From the NCBI RefSeq assembly GCF_000959525.1, contig NZ_CP009831.1, positions 1,860,001-1,924,000 of the forward strand: DNA of 64,000 nt. Reading direction: 5' to 3'. The notes under the pieces were generated by a model. The model was not told where the DNA came from. It did not search any database and worked only from the letters and a program-made list of their open reading frames with translations. A program made the position numbers and the translations under genes. This DNA is from Burkholderia multivorans ATCC BAA-247 (GTDB lineage: Bacteria > Pseudomonadota > Gammaproteobacteria > Burkholderiales > Burkholderiaceae). Each line of letters opens with the position of its first letter. Within the stretch, counting starts at the first letter, position 1. Shown here piece by piece: positions 1 to 8,155 of the stretch.

Positions 1-1193
1 GCCTGCAGCTGCGCGAGGTTCAGCGCGCTGCGCAGATCGTCGGCCAGCGACACCGCGATCAGCGACGTGACGCCCGCCGCGTGCGACACCTTCGCCGGCT
101 GCCCGTCGTCGGCCGCGCCGACGCGTCCGGCCACGTGGATCAGGTTGAAGCTCGGTGCGGTCGTCCTGCGCTTGAGCTGCGTCAGCGCGAACGCGCCGAG
201 CGCCACCGCGATCAGTGCGAACGACCATTTCGGGAAACCGGGCACGACGAGGAAGCCGGCCAGCACGAGCGCCGCGATCAGCAGCGCGCGCGGATGCGCG
301 CCGAGCTGTTCGCCCAGCTGCTCGCCGAGCTGGCGCTGCCGCGCGTCGCGCGTCGCGACGCGCGTGGTCACGATACCGGCCGCGATCGACACGAGCAGCG
401 ACGGAATCTGCGACGCCATGCCGTCGCCGACCGTCAGGATCGCGTAGCGCTGCAGCGCGGTGCCGATGTCCATGCCGTGCATCAGCGTGCCGACCGCGAT
501 GCCCGCGACGATGTTGATGAACGCGATCACGAGGCCGGCGATCGCGTCGCCCTTCACGAACTTCATCGCGCCGTCCATCGCGCCGTGCATCTGCGATTCC
601 TGCTCGAGCTTCTCGCGGCGCTCGCGCGCTTCGTCCGCGCTGATGATGCCGGCGCGCAGATCCGCGTCGATGCTCATCTGCTTGCCCGGCATCGCGTCGA
701 GCGAAAAGCGCGCGCCGACCTCGGCCACGCGCTCCGAGCCTTTCGCGATCACGATGAACTGCACGACGGCGATCACGAGAAACACGACACCGCCGACGAC
801 GACGTTGTTGCCGACCACGAGCCGCCCGAACGCGTCGATCACGTGACCGGCGTTCGCGTGCAGCAGGATCAGCTTGCACGACGCGATGTTCAGCGCGAGC
901 CGGAACAGCGTCGTAAACAGCAGCAGCGCGGGAAACGACGAGAAGCTGACCGCCGACGGCACGTAGGTCGACACCGTCAGCAGTACGACGCTTGCGGCCA
1001 GGTTCAGCGAGATCATCCCGTCGAGCGCGGCCTGCGGCAACGGCAGGATGAACAGCGCGACGACCGCGACGATGAAGGCGGCCAGAAACAGATCGGCGCG
1101 CGGCGAGGCGCCGATCCGGCGATGTCCGGACACGCCGCGGCCGACGGAAAACATCCGCTGCCAGTCGCGGGGAAGCGCCTTCGGTTCTGCCAT
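1..1193 (-). CDS. sctV: Type III secretion export gate protein SctV (5' part, cut by window edge)
   Basis: Inner-membrane export gate of a type III secretion system. The N-terminal half forms the membrane channel and the missing C-terminal half would be the cytosolic substrate-docking ring. The 397 visible codons start at an ATG with AGGAC upstream. They show several hydrophobic segments (about residues 33-125 and 225-345) and the FHIPEP cytoplasmic loop with RFSLDAMPGKQMSIDADL. The variant MDGAMKFVKGDAIAG is what I recall for SctV/HrcV/YscV; flagellar FlhA usually has DGASKFVRGDAIAG. Other T3SS genes would be expected left of the window. The reading frame is intact to the edge. A non-canonical FlhA is the only real alternative. 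Confidence 0.87.
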   Translation of the reverse strand, partial: MAEPKALPRDWQRMFSVGRGVSGHRRIGASPRADLFLAAFIVAVVALFILPLPQAALDGMISLNLAASVVLLTVSTYVPSAVSFSSFPALLLFTTLFRLALNIASCKLILLHANAGHVIDAFGRLVVGNNVVVGGVVFLVIAVVQFIVIAKGSERVAEVGARFSLDAMPGKQMSIDADLRAGIISADEARERREKLEQESQMHGAMDGAMKFVKGDAIAGLVIAFINIVAGIAVGTLMHGMDIGTALQRYAILTVGDGMASQIPSLLVSIAAGIVTTRVATRDARQRQLGEQLGEQLGAHPRALLIAALVLAGFLVVPGFPKWSFALIAVALGAFALTQLKRRTTAPSFNLIHVAGRVGAADDGQPAKVSHAAGVTSLIAVSLADDLRSALNLAQLQ

Positions 1194-1477
1194 CGTGCCG
1201 TCGTCCTGTCGTTATGGGCGGCAGGCGCGGGCAATCGCAGCCCCCGCCTGCGCGGTGCATCGAATGCGACGAGTGTAGCGACGGGAAAAGGGGGAAAAAC
1301 GGGCGCGCCTCGTAGCGCGCGGGCGGCAGGCCGAATCGTCTGAAGGTACGACTACGAAACGCCGCGGCGCGAAGTCGGACGGCGCCGCGGAACCGCTTCC
1401 ATCGCGCCGCGCGGCGCGGCGGGCCGCGGCGGGCCGCGGCGGCCCGGTGCGGGAGGGCGCGGCGCGTCAGCGCCGGC

Positions 1478-2311
1478 TCACGAAGACAGCCGGCGCGCCG
1501 CGAGGTACGCGAGCTGCGCGCGATTTTGCACGTTGAACAGTTTTTCGAGCGAGCGGATGTGATGGCCGACCTTGTGCAGCGACGTGCGCAGCGCGCTCGC
1601 GATCTCCTGGTCGGACAACCCGTGCACGAGCCGTTCGAGCACCTGCTGCTGCTCGTCGCCGAGCGCGAAGCCGCGCATGCGCGCGACGCGCGCTTCGAGA
1701 AACGGCAGCGCGATGCGATGCACGGCGAGACTCACCGCCAGCGCGCCGCCGATCACGCGATCGTCGATCCAGTCGGTGCCGTGCGTCTCGGACGTCAGGT
1801 TCACGGCGACGCGCAGATCGAGCCGCGGCGCCGACAGGCTGAAGATCACGCCGCTGTTCATTGCGTGCGCACGCAAGTGACCGGCGAGTGCGAGCACCTT
1901 GCGATCGCCGCCGCGCTGCGCGGCCGCCTCGATCTCGTCGAGCCGCCACGCGACCGGAAAGCCGCTTTGCCGCACCTGCGCGAAACGCGGATCGCTTTCG
2001 TACAGCGCGCCTTCGATATACGGCTGCATGAACGACGGCGGCGCGAGATCGCGCAGCAGATGCGCGCAGAGAATGCGCCGGCCGATCATTTCATACGCGC
2101 CATAACCGAGCGTACTGAAACCGATTTGCCGCAGGCGCGCATGGTATGGCGAAAAATCGATTGCGCTCAGGTCGCTTTTACCGGATCCGAATTGAATGCC
2201 GGTAAAAACGTCGCGTTCGATCGCGGGAATCCCATTCGAATAAGCGGCGGCTGCCGCAATATCGGCGTGCGTGAACCATTCGACGCGTGGCGCGCCGTCA
2301 GCATGTGTCAT
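1478..2311 (-). CDS. LuxR-type regulator with autoinducer-binding-like domain
   Basis: Predicted DNA-binding regulator of 277 aa. The N-terminal two thirds look like the autoinducer-binding domain, with a DPR motif and a downstream FPVAW in the places where TraR/LuxR carry conserved Asp-Pro and Trp. The last 65 residues form a LuxR helix-turn-helix (GLSDQEIASALRTSLHKVGHHIRSL region). I chose the ATG at 2311; a TTG at 2344 in the same frame is possible, and neither has a strong ribosome site. It is divergent from a second LuxR homologue at 2604 and lies 0.3 kb from sctV, so control of the T3SS is plausible but inferred. No luxI-type synthase is present, so it may act as an orphan receptor. Confidence 0.8.
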   Translation of the reverse strand: MTHADGAPRVEWFTHADIAAAAAYSNGIPAIERDVFTGIQFGSGKSDLSAIDFSPYHARLRQIGFSTLGYGAYEMIGRRILCAHLLRDLAPPSFMQPYIEGALYESDPRFAQVRQSGFPVAWRLDEIEAAAQRGGDRKVLALAGHLRAHAMNSGVIFSLSAPRLDLRVAVNLTSETHGTDWIDDRVIGGALAVSLAVHRIALPFLEARVARMRGFALGDEQQQVLERLVHGLSDQEIASALRTSLHKVGHHIRSLEKLFNVQNRAQLAYLAARRLSS

Positions 2312-2454
2312 GAGGAGCCCACCCTTTCCCAATATGTGAATCAAGCCCCGTCACGTCATGGTCTTTTTGTCGTGATTTTTCGGTCTTGGGAACGGGCGTG
2401 CGTTTATCGAATCGGCACACCGCAACCTTTCGCCGAAATTAGTATTACGGCATA

Positions 2455-2483
2455 TTACGCGCACACCGGCATTTTTGTACAAT
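2455..2483 (+). promoter_or_regulatory. Candidate promoter for the plus-strand LuxR gene
   Basis: A TACAAT -10 element (2478-2483) follows a weak -35 (TTACGC, 2455-2460) at 17 bp. It lies 120 bp before the chosen start, in the locally AT-richer gap between the two divergent LuxR genes. The -35 is poor, so confidence is low. Confidence 0.3.
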
Positions 2484-2603
2484 GCCCCCGCGTTTCGTCA
2501 GGATCACGATTCGCCTATCAATACGATGCTTCGATCGCACCGCCGCCCGCCGTGCACGACACGGCCGTCCTGCGCGCTGCGCGTCGATTCCGAGGGATGG
2601 CTC

Positions 2604-3500
2604 ATGTCCGATATTGCGTTGCACGAAGAAGCAGTCGCCTCAACCCTTGCCGGCCGGCCGCATGCACGCGTGTCCGCCCGGCGCGAGCGCCCGGTGCAGG
2701 TCGTGTGGTGCGACGATGTGCGACGCGGCGACGTCGCGCAGCCGAACGCGCCGAAGCTCGGCGTCGCCGACACGCTCGCCCACGCGCAAAGCACGGCCGA
2801 GCGCAACCGGATCGTCACGAGCCTGCTGCATCTGACCGGTTTCTCGACGTTTGCCTATTTCGCGCTCGAGTTTGCGCACGAGCGCGTCGAGAGTCTGTAT
2901 CTGCATGAAGCGTTCACACCGTCGACGTATCGCGGCGATTACGTGCGGCACAACCATCACGACGTCGATCCGCGCACGCTCGGTGCGCGCGTCTGCAACA
3001 TGCCGATCGTATGGGACCTGCAGCAGCTGCGCCGCGATCATCAGCCGCGCGACGACGATGCGTCCGACGCACCGGCCGCGCTCGACGGCTTCCTGCAGAC
3101 GATGCAGGACGACGGAATGTGCAGCGGCATCATGTATTCGATGGCGGTGCCCGGCACGCGGCTGCACGCGTTCATGAGCTTCACCGCGCCGCGCCGCACG
3201 CGCGAGTGGATCACGCCCGCCACCGTCGAGCAGGCGCTGTCGATCGGGCTGTCGGTGCACAAGTTCGCGTCGCCGCAGCTGATCGCGACGTCGCGCGAGC
3301 GCGCCGTCAACGGGCTCACGCCGTTCGAGCAGGAACTGCTGATCGGCATCGCGGAAGGCGCATCGGACAAGGAAATCGGCCGGCGGCTCGACACCAGCGC
3401 GCACAACGTCGACTACCACCTGAGAAAACTGCGCAAGCGCTTCGGCGTCGCGAACCGGATTCAGCTCACGTACCTGACGTCGAAGCTCGAGCTGATCTGA
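2604..3500 (+). CDS. LuxR-type regulator with autoinducer-binding-like domain
   Basis: 298-aa paralogue of the divergent LuxR protein at 1478-2311. The sensor half has DVDPRTLG followed by MPIVWDL, matching the Asp-Pro and Trp landmarks of acyl-homoserine-lactone receptors. A LuxR HTH closes the protein (GASDKEIGRRLDTSAHNVDY, then RKRFGVANRIQL). The start is an ATG preceded by GAGGG; the frame is open further upstream but that stretch is Arg-rich and not LuxR-like. Two LuxR homologues back to back with no synthase gene suggest cross-regulation or reading of a signal made elsewhere. Ligand and targets cannot be told from sequence. Confidence 0.8.
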   Translation: MSDIALHEEAVASTLAGRPHARVSARRERPVQVVWCDDVRRGDVAQPNAPKLGVADTLAHAQSTAERNRIVTSLLHLTGFSTFAYFALEFAHERVESLYLHEAFTPSTYRGDYVRHNHHDVDPRTLGARVCNMPIVWDLQQLRRDHQPRDDDASDAPAALDGFLQTMQDDGMCSGIMYSMAVPGTRLHAFMSFTAPRRTREWITPATVEQALSIGLSVHKFASPQLIATSRERAVNGLTPFEQELLIGIAEGASDKEIGRRLDTSAHNVDYHLRKLRKRFGVANRIQLTYLTSKLELI

Positions 3501-3536
3501 TACGCGCGCGTTGAGCGTGCGCGCAGCGCAACGACG

Positions 3537-3559
3537 ATGCCGGCCGCGCGGGCCGGCAT
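3537..3559. terminator. Hairpin between convergent genes
   Basis: A perfect 9-bp stem (ATGCCGGCC with its complement) around a 5-nt loop sits between the stop of the plus-strand LuxR gene and the stop of the minus-strand NRAMP-like gene. There is no T-run on either side, so it may act as a bidirectional pause or RNA end-protecting stem rather than a classical intrinsic terminator. Confidence 0.45.
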
Positions 3560-3580
3560 GCGCCGCTGTGTCGGCCCGCG

Positions 3581-5227
3581 CTACTTGAGCAGCGTCATCT
3601 GCACGACCTTGACGATCACGAGCCCGACCGCGACCACGAGATAGCCGCGCAGCACGCCCATCCAGATTCGCGTCGCGAGCGTCATGTGCTGCGGCTCGAG
3701 CGTATCGAGCGGCGGCATGCGCCAGGTCGCGCGCGCCGCGCGGTCGATGCCGGGCTCGACGACGCGACGATTGCGGCGGAACAGCACCGTCGCGAGATAG
3801 CCCGCAATCGCGAGCACCGTGCCGCCCACCAGCACGTCGACGATCGCTTCGCCGCTGATGTCGGGATACATCACCGACGCGGTCAGGATGATCGACAGCA
3901 GCACCAGCACCCAGACGACCGCGCCGGTGAACACGTTCAGCTTCGTCGAGTTGACCCACGGGCCGAGCACCTGACGGTCGTTGCAGAGCACGAGCAGAAA
4001 CACGGTTGCGCTCGGCAGCAGCACGCCCGCGAGCGTCTGCACCGCTTCGGTCAGCAGCCCGAGCGGGCTGCCGGGAATCAGCACGAGCGTGGCGGCCGCC
4101 GCGACGATCGCGAAGTACACGAGATAGAAGCCCTTCGCGTCCGACACGCCGCGATGCAGCGAATGACGGATCTTGAAGACGTCGCCGATCGCATAGGCCG
4201 TCGACAGCGACACGGCCGCCGCGCCGATGATGCACGCATCGAGCAGTGCGATCGCGAACAGCGTGGCGCTCGTGCGCCCCGCATATTTTTCGAGGCCCGC
4301 GATCACGCCGCCCGCGTCGGTGAACCCGCCCGCTTCCGGATGGCCGTGGAACAGCGCGGCGCTGAAGCCGATCATCGCGACCGCGCCGATCAGCACGAAC
4401 GCAATGCCGATCCACAGATCGACCTTCTCGTACTTCATGAAGCGCGGCGTGATCCGCTTGTCGATCACGTAGCTCTGCTGGAAGAACAGCTGCCACGGCG
4501 CGACCGTCGTGCCGACGATGCCGATCACGAGCAGCATCACGTCGGACAGCTTTGCGTGCGCGGGCCAGTTCGGCACGAAGAAATCGCGCGTCATCTGCGA
4601 CATGGGCGGATGGATCGACACAAGCACCGGCACGAGCAGCAGGCTCAGCGCGCAGAGGCCGACCGCGAAACGCTCGAAGCGCCGGAAGTCGCCGGTACTC
4701 ACCGCGGCCATCGTCAGCGCGGCGGCGACGCAGACGCCGGCCACCTTCGGCAGCCCGAAGAACGCGAGCACGAACGTGATGCCGATGAACTCGGTGACGA
4801 TCGTCAGCGCGTTCAGCAGGAACAGGTCGATCACGCTGAATGCGCCCCAGAACTTGCCGAAGCGCTCGAAGATCAGCCGCGCGTGCCCGACGCCCGTCAC
4901 GGCGCCGAGCCGCAGCACCATCTCCTGGTTCACGTACAGCACGGGGACGAGCAGCAGCAGCGTCCACAACAGCGTCGTGCCGTAGTTCTGCCCGGCCTGC
5001 GTATAGGTGCCGAACGCGCCGGCGTCGTTGTCGCCGACCATCACGATCAGCCCGGGCCCGATGATCGCGAGCAGCGTGCGCAGGCGCGCCCACCACGTGC
5101 CGCGCGCGCCCGTGTCGTGATGCGCGATCGTGCCGAGCGCGCCGCGAATGTCGCCGAGATGGGCTTCGTCGAGCACCGCGCTGCGCTCGGCGGCAATCGG
5201 CGAAGAAACGTTGGAGGGTGTGGACAT
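3581..5227 (-). CDS. NRAMP-like divalent metal transporter with altered metal-site motifs
   Basis: 548-aa membrane protein of the NRAMP fold with about 11 hydrophobic segments. It starts at an ATG preceded by GGAAG. The first helix carries GDNDAGAFG (D68-A69-G70-A71) where MntH/DMT1 have DPGN. The sixth carries GTTVAPWQ (A243-P244-W245-Q246) where they have a Met-Pro-His-type motif. Loss of the soft Met ligand is the change I recall for NRAMP-related Mg2+ transporters, so Mg2+ (or another hard cation) is a reasonable guess instead of Mn2+/Fe2+. Two tiny ORFs and a long leader precede it on the same strand. Family assignment is firm; the transported ion is inference. Confidence 0.85.
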   Translation of the reverse strand: MSTPSNVSSPIAAERSAVLDEAHLGDIRGALGTIAHHDTGARGTWWARLRTLLAIIGPGLIVMVGDNDAGAFGTYTQAGQNYGTTLLWTLLLLVPVLYVNQEMVLRLGAVTGVGHARLIFERFGKFWGAFSVIDLFLLNALTIVTEFIGITFVLAFFGLPKVAGVCVAAALTMAAVSTGDFRRFERFAVGLCALSLLLVPVLVSIHPPMSQMTRDFFVPNWPAHAKLSDVMLLVIGIVGTTVAPWQLFFQQSYVIDKRITPRFMKYEKVDLWIGIAFVLIGAVAMIGFSAALFHGHPEAGGFTDAGGVIAGLEKYAGRTSATLFAIALLDACIIGAAAVSLSTAYAIGDVFKIRHSLHRGVSDAKGFYLVYFAIVAAAATLVLIPGSPLGLLTEAVQTLAGVLLPSATVFLLVLCNDRQVLGPWVNSTKLNVFTGAVVWVLVLLSIILTASVMYPDISGEAIVDVLVGGTVLAIAGYLATVLFRRNRRVVEPGIDRAARATWRMPPLDTLEPQHMTLATRIWMGVLRGYLVVAVGLVIVKVVQMTLLK

Positions 5228-5343
5228 GATGACTTCCGTACGACTAAGGGTTATCCGGTGAGCGTGTGACCTTGGCATGCGCGCGGGACGGCGGCTTCGC
5301 GGCGGCGTCCGTGCGCATGCCGAGGCATGCTCGGCGCGGTCGG

Positions 5344-5481
5344 TCAGCGGATCAGCGACGCCAGGCGATTGAGCAGGCGCGCAAGCGGACGCGGGCGCGC
5401 ATCGAGCGCGAGCATCGCGTCGTAGTGGGCGCGCGATTCTTCGACGCGCGGAAAGGTCGACAGCAGAAGGCCGAAGTTCAT
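5344..5481 (-). CDS. Small ORF (45 aa) upstream of the NRAMP-like gene
   Basis: A 45-codon ORF starting at an ATG with GGAG nine bases upstream, ending 116 bp before the transporter start. It begins MNFGLLLSTFPRVEESRAHY and ends with a basic, Pro-containing tail, ARPRPLARLLNRLASLIR. No known family is recognised. It may be a real small protein of the operon or a leader peptide coupling translation to metal level. The Pro/Arg codon cluster is a feature seen in some Mg2+-responsive leaders, but that link is speculative. Confidence 0.45.
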   Translation of the reverse strand: MNFGLLLSTFPRVEESRAHYDAMLALDARPRPLARLLNRLASLIR

Positions 5482-5566
5482 GGTCTGGCTCCGTGCGGCG
5501 TCGGCATGCGTGCCGGCCGCGTCGTGGGGTGCGGGCGCCAGTCCAGGGCCTGAACGAGCGGTCAGG

Positions 5567-5653
5567 CTAGCGGGCCGGCGTGTCCCTGCGACCCCGATTC
5601 AAAAGGGTCTGTGCTTGCAACGGGCATAAGGGACAACTGTCGCTGTCGTTCAT
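5567..5653 (-). CDS. Very small ORF (28 aa) with a CPLC motif
   Basis: A 28-codon ORF behind a strong ribosome site (AGGAG, six bases before the ATG). It begins MNDSDSCPLCPLQAQTLLNR, and the CxxC pair could bind a metal or be redox active. It is the first ORF after the promoter at 5986-6015 and is followed by the 45-aa ORF and the NRAMP-like transporter, all on one strand. No family is recognised. The ribosome site and position make translation likely; the function is unknown. Confidence 0.45.
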   Translation of the reverse strand: MNDSDSCPLCPLQAQTLLNRGRRDTPAR

Positions 5654-5979
5654 GGCGGCTCCTGTACGGTGTTCGGACGAACACGGTTGACCGCCGTCCG
5701 GCGCGCGGGCCGCGCACGCGATGCGAAAACGACGCATGCGCGAACGCGGCCGCCTGCCGGGCGGCGTTGAAACCGGACTGCGCATGCGCGAACGCATCAC
5801 GCCGGCCGGCGCGAATCAGGGTGCACGAAGGAGTTGCTGCGAAATACTGCTGCGCGCACCGTTTGCCCGAGAGACAAACGGCGGCTTCGATGAGGCGCGG
5901 ACGTCGGTCGCTCAGGCGGAAATTTGGTTCGAAGATCGACTACTGCAGGCGTCCAAGGCGGCGGCCCCAAGAGTGAAGA
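5654..5979 (-). promoter_or_regulatory. Long 5' leader, possible cis-regulatory RNA
   Basis: About 325 bases lie between the predicted transcription start and the first small ORF, with no gene of their own. One clear stem is visible: CCGTTTG pairs with CAAACGG around nine bases (plus-strand 5859-5881 region). I could not match it to a known riboswitch consensus (yybP-ykoY, M-box, ykkC). The length and the downstream metal transporter make a regulatory leader plausible. Confidence 0.35.
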
Positions 5980-5985
5980 TGCTGG

Positions 5986-6015
5986 ATTCTATGGACCGGC
6001 GGAAAGTGAAGTCAA
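5986..6015 (-). promoter_or_regulatory. Sigma70-type promoter of the NRAMP-like operon
   Basis: Read on the minus strand, TTGACT (6015-6010) and TAGAAT (5991-5986) are separated by 18 bp, both close to consensus. The predicted start is near 5979. This is the best promoter match noticed in the window and it points into the leader, the two small ORFs and the transporter. Confidence 0.65.
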
Positions 6016-6145
6016 CCCCGCGCGGACGGGTTTCACGAAATAATTTTCCATGCGCGCCGCACTGAAAGATTCGACCGCGAAAATGCGCGCCGAAACCTTT
6101 CATCGGGTGTCGGCGGCGCGCTGCGCGCGATGCGCGAAAGCAACG

Positions 6146-6171
6146 GCACGGCCGCCGCGCGGCGGCCGTGC
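6146..6171 (-). terminator. Hairpin after trehalase gene
   Basis: A perfect 11-bp GC-rich stem (GCACGGCCGCC and its complement) with a 4-nt loop begins five bases past the trehalase stop. On the minus strand it is followed by a short, only partly T-rich stretch, so it is a probable but not textbook intrinsic terminator. Confidence 0.55.
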
Positions 6172-6176
6172 GCGTG

Positions 6177-7895
6177 TCACTCGCCATACATTTCGAGCAG
6201 CTTCAGCGTGACGCCGTTGGTCCAGCCGAAGCCGTCCTGCAGCGGATATTCGCCGCCGCCCCCGCCGCCCTGCCCGGCCCCTTCGACGACGTATTTCTCG
6301 ACGAGCTTGCCCTCGGTCGCGTAGACGTGCTTCACGTCGGCCAGGAAGCGCGTGCCGATGTCCTTCGCGAGCGCCGGCTCGCCGTAGCGGCGCAACCCCT
6401 CGATCGCGATCCACTGCAGCGGCGCCCAGCCGTTCGGCGCATCCCATTGCTGGCCGGTCGTCTCGGTCGTCGTCGCGAGACCGCCGGGCTGCAGCAGCGT
6501 CTTGCGCACTTGGCGCGCCGTCGCCTTCGCGCGCTCGGGCCACGCCACGCCCGCGAACAGCGGGTACAGCGCGGCCGCCGTCACGCCGTCGCGCGGCTTG
6601 CGCAGCTGCCAGTCGTAGTCGCCGTAGTAGCCGCCGCGATTCCACAGCCAGCGATTGATCGCGAGCGCGCGCCGCGCCGCGCGGCCCGAGAAGTCGATCA
6701 CGCATCCGACGTCGTGCGTGACCGTGCAGCCCTTCACGATCGTCCGTTCGAGATGGAACATCAGGCTGTTCAGGTCGACCGGCACGATCGACGTCGTGCG
6801 GATCGTCGCGAGCGTCTTGCCGTCGCCGAGCCAGCGCGAGCTGTAATCCCAGCCGCTCTCCGCGCCGGCCCGCAGGTCGCGGTACACGTCGTTCGCGGCA
6901 CGGCCCGACGCCGCCTTCGCCGTCGTCACGTCTTCCAGATACGATTCGTCGCGCGGCGTGTCGCTCGCGTCCCAGTAGCGGTTCAGCACCGCGCCGTCCG
7001 GCATCGCGACCACGTGGCGTGCGGCCTGCCCGCGCGGCGTCGTCGATTCGCCCTGCATCCAGTACGCATATTCCTTGCGCAGCGCCGGCAGATATTTCTG
7101 ATAGACCTTGTCGCCCTCGGCCTGCGCGGCGAGCGTCACCATGTACGCGAAGAACGGCGGCTGCGAGCGGCTCGCGTAGTACGTGCGATTGCCGTTCGGG
7201 ATGTGCCCGACCGTATCGATCAGATGCGCGAAGTTGTCGAGCATGTCGTCGACGAGATCCTCGCGGCCCGACACCTGCAGCCCGAGCATCGTGAAATAGG
7301 TGTCCCAGTAATAGCCTTCGCGGAAACGGCCGCCCGGCACCACGTACGGTTTCGGCATCGGGATCAGCGAGCTGTACGGTGGCGCCGTCGTCGTCGTGCG
7401 CGTGAGCTGCGGCCACAGCCAGTCGATATGCTCGCGCAGCGTCTGGTTCGGCGGCGGCGTCACGCCGCCTTGCGCCGGCGGCGTAAAGTGCTGCTCGACA
7501 AATGCCTTCAGCGAGAAACCCGGCTGCGCTTTCTGTTGCTGATACAACTGCATGATCGTCGCGGGATCGGTGTCCGGCGTCGCATCGACGAAGGTTTTCT
7601 GGTCCGGATAGACCGAGGCCGTCTGCACCGCGACGAACAGGTCGCCGTACAGCTGGCTCGGCGGCGGCAGCAGCGTGGCCGCCGTCGCGTTCGGCACCGT
7701 CGCCGCGGGCGACGCGGCCAACTGGGTTGCGGCGTGGTTGGCGCTGTCCGCCTGCGCGGCGCAGCCGGCAACGGCCAGATAGGCGACCGCCAGCGCGGCG
7801 GCCCAGCGAACGCGCGGCGCGGCGGGCGCGGCCGGCGCGCAATGCGATGCAGTCGATGCGGCGGATACGATCGATTCGGCACGACGTGACGTCAT
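6177..7895 (-). CDS. treA: Trehalase (GH37), probable lipoprotein
   Basis: Hydrolyses trehalose to two glucoses outside the cytoplasm. Both family signatures are present: [14 protein letters not shown] (about residues 185-199) and [10 protein letters not shown] (about 480). The acid Asp motif [10 protein letters not shown] (about 345) and the C-terminal glycine-rich [13 protein letters not shown] are also there. The ATG has an excellent AAAGGAGG site. The 572-aa length fits TreA. The N-terminus is a long basic leader, a hydrophobic segment and a lipobox-like VAGC with Cys45, suggesting lipid anchoring rather than a free periplasmic enzyme. The gene stands alone, divergent from an MFS pump. 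Confidence 0.93.
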   Translation of the reverse strand: MTSRRAESIVSAASTASHCAPAAPAAPRVRWAAALAVAYLAVAGCAAQADSANHAATQLAASPAATVPNATAATLLPPPSQLYGDLFVAVQTASVYPDQKTFVDATPDTDPATIMQLYQQQKAQPGFSLKAFVEQHFTPPAQGGVTPPPNQTLREHIDWLWPQLTRTTTTAPPYSSLIPMPKPYVVPGGRFREGYYWDTYFTMLGLQVSGREDLVDDMLDNFAHLIDTVGHIPNGNRTYYASRSQPPFFAYMVTLAAQAEGDKVYQKYLPALRKEYAYWMQGESTTPRGQAARHVVAMPDGAVLNRYWDASDTPRDESYLEDVTTAKAASGRAANDVYRDLRAGAESGWDYSSRWLGDGKTLATIRTTSIVPVDLNSLMFHLERTIVKGCTVTHDVGCVIDFSGRAARRALAINRWLWNRGGYYGDYDWQLRKPRDGVTAAALYPLFAGVAWPERAKATARQVRKTLLQPGGLATTTETTGQQWDAPNGWAPLQWIAIEGLRRYGEPALAKDIGTRFLADVKHVYATEGKLVEKYVVEGAGQGGGGGGEYPLQDGFGWTNGVTLKLLEMYGE

Positions 7896-8155
7896 GGCGT
7901 GTCCCCTCCTTTCGATGGTGAGTGGATCGGCATGGTCTCGTCGCGTGCGCGCCCGTCTCGATGGCCGTCGAGCGATGCGCGTCGTGATGTTGAAGCAGAG
8001 TGGATCGACTGTCGCATGAAACGTCCGCGGCGTGCAAGCTCCGAGCGCGGCGGCGCAGGTTGCGCGCGCAGTCGTCCTTTTTCCGCGCGCGGTGCAGGAA
8101 CGACTATTGCAACATGCGGAACAAGCGTTGTCGTACGTGACGCGGCGACAACAAT

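Noticed and set aside
81-1343. Long plus-strand open frame (420 codons) opposite sctV
   Set aside because: Arg/Asp/His-rich composition, no ribosome site, and fully antisense to a clearly conserved T3SS gene; an artefact of high GC.
1396-1450. GCGGGCCGCG-type microrepeats downstream of the LuxR stop
   Set aside because: Short, purely GC-compositional runs common in such genomes; no function can be argued.
2640-5096. 818-codon minus-strand frame spanning the LuxR gene and the NRAMP-like gene
   Set aside because: Arg/Ala-rich shadow frame overlapping two recognisable genes in other frames.
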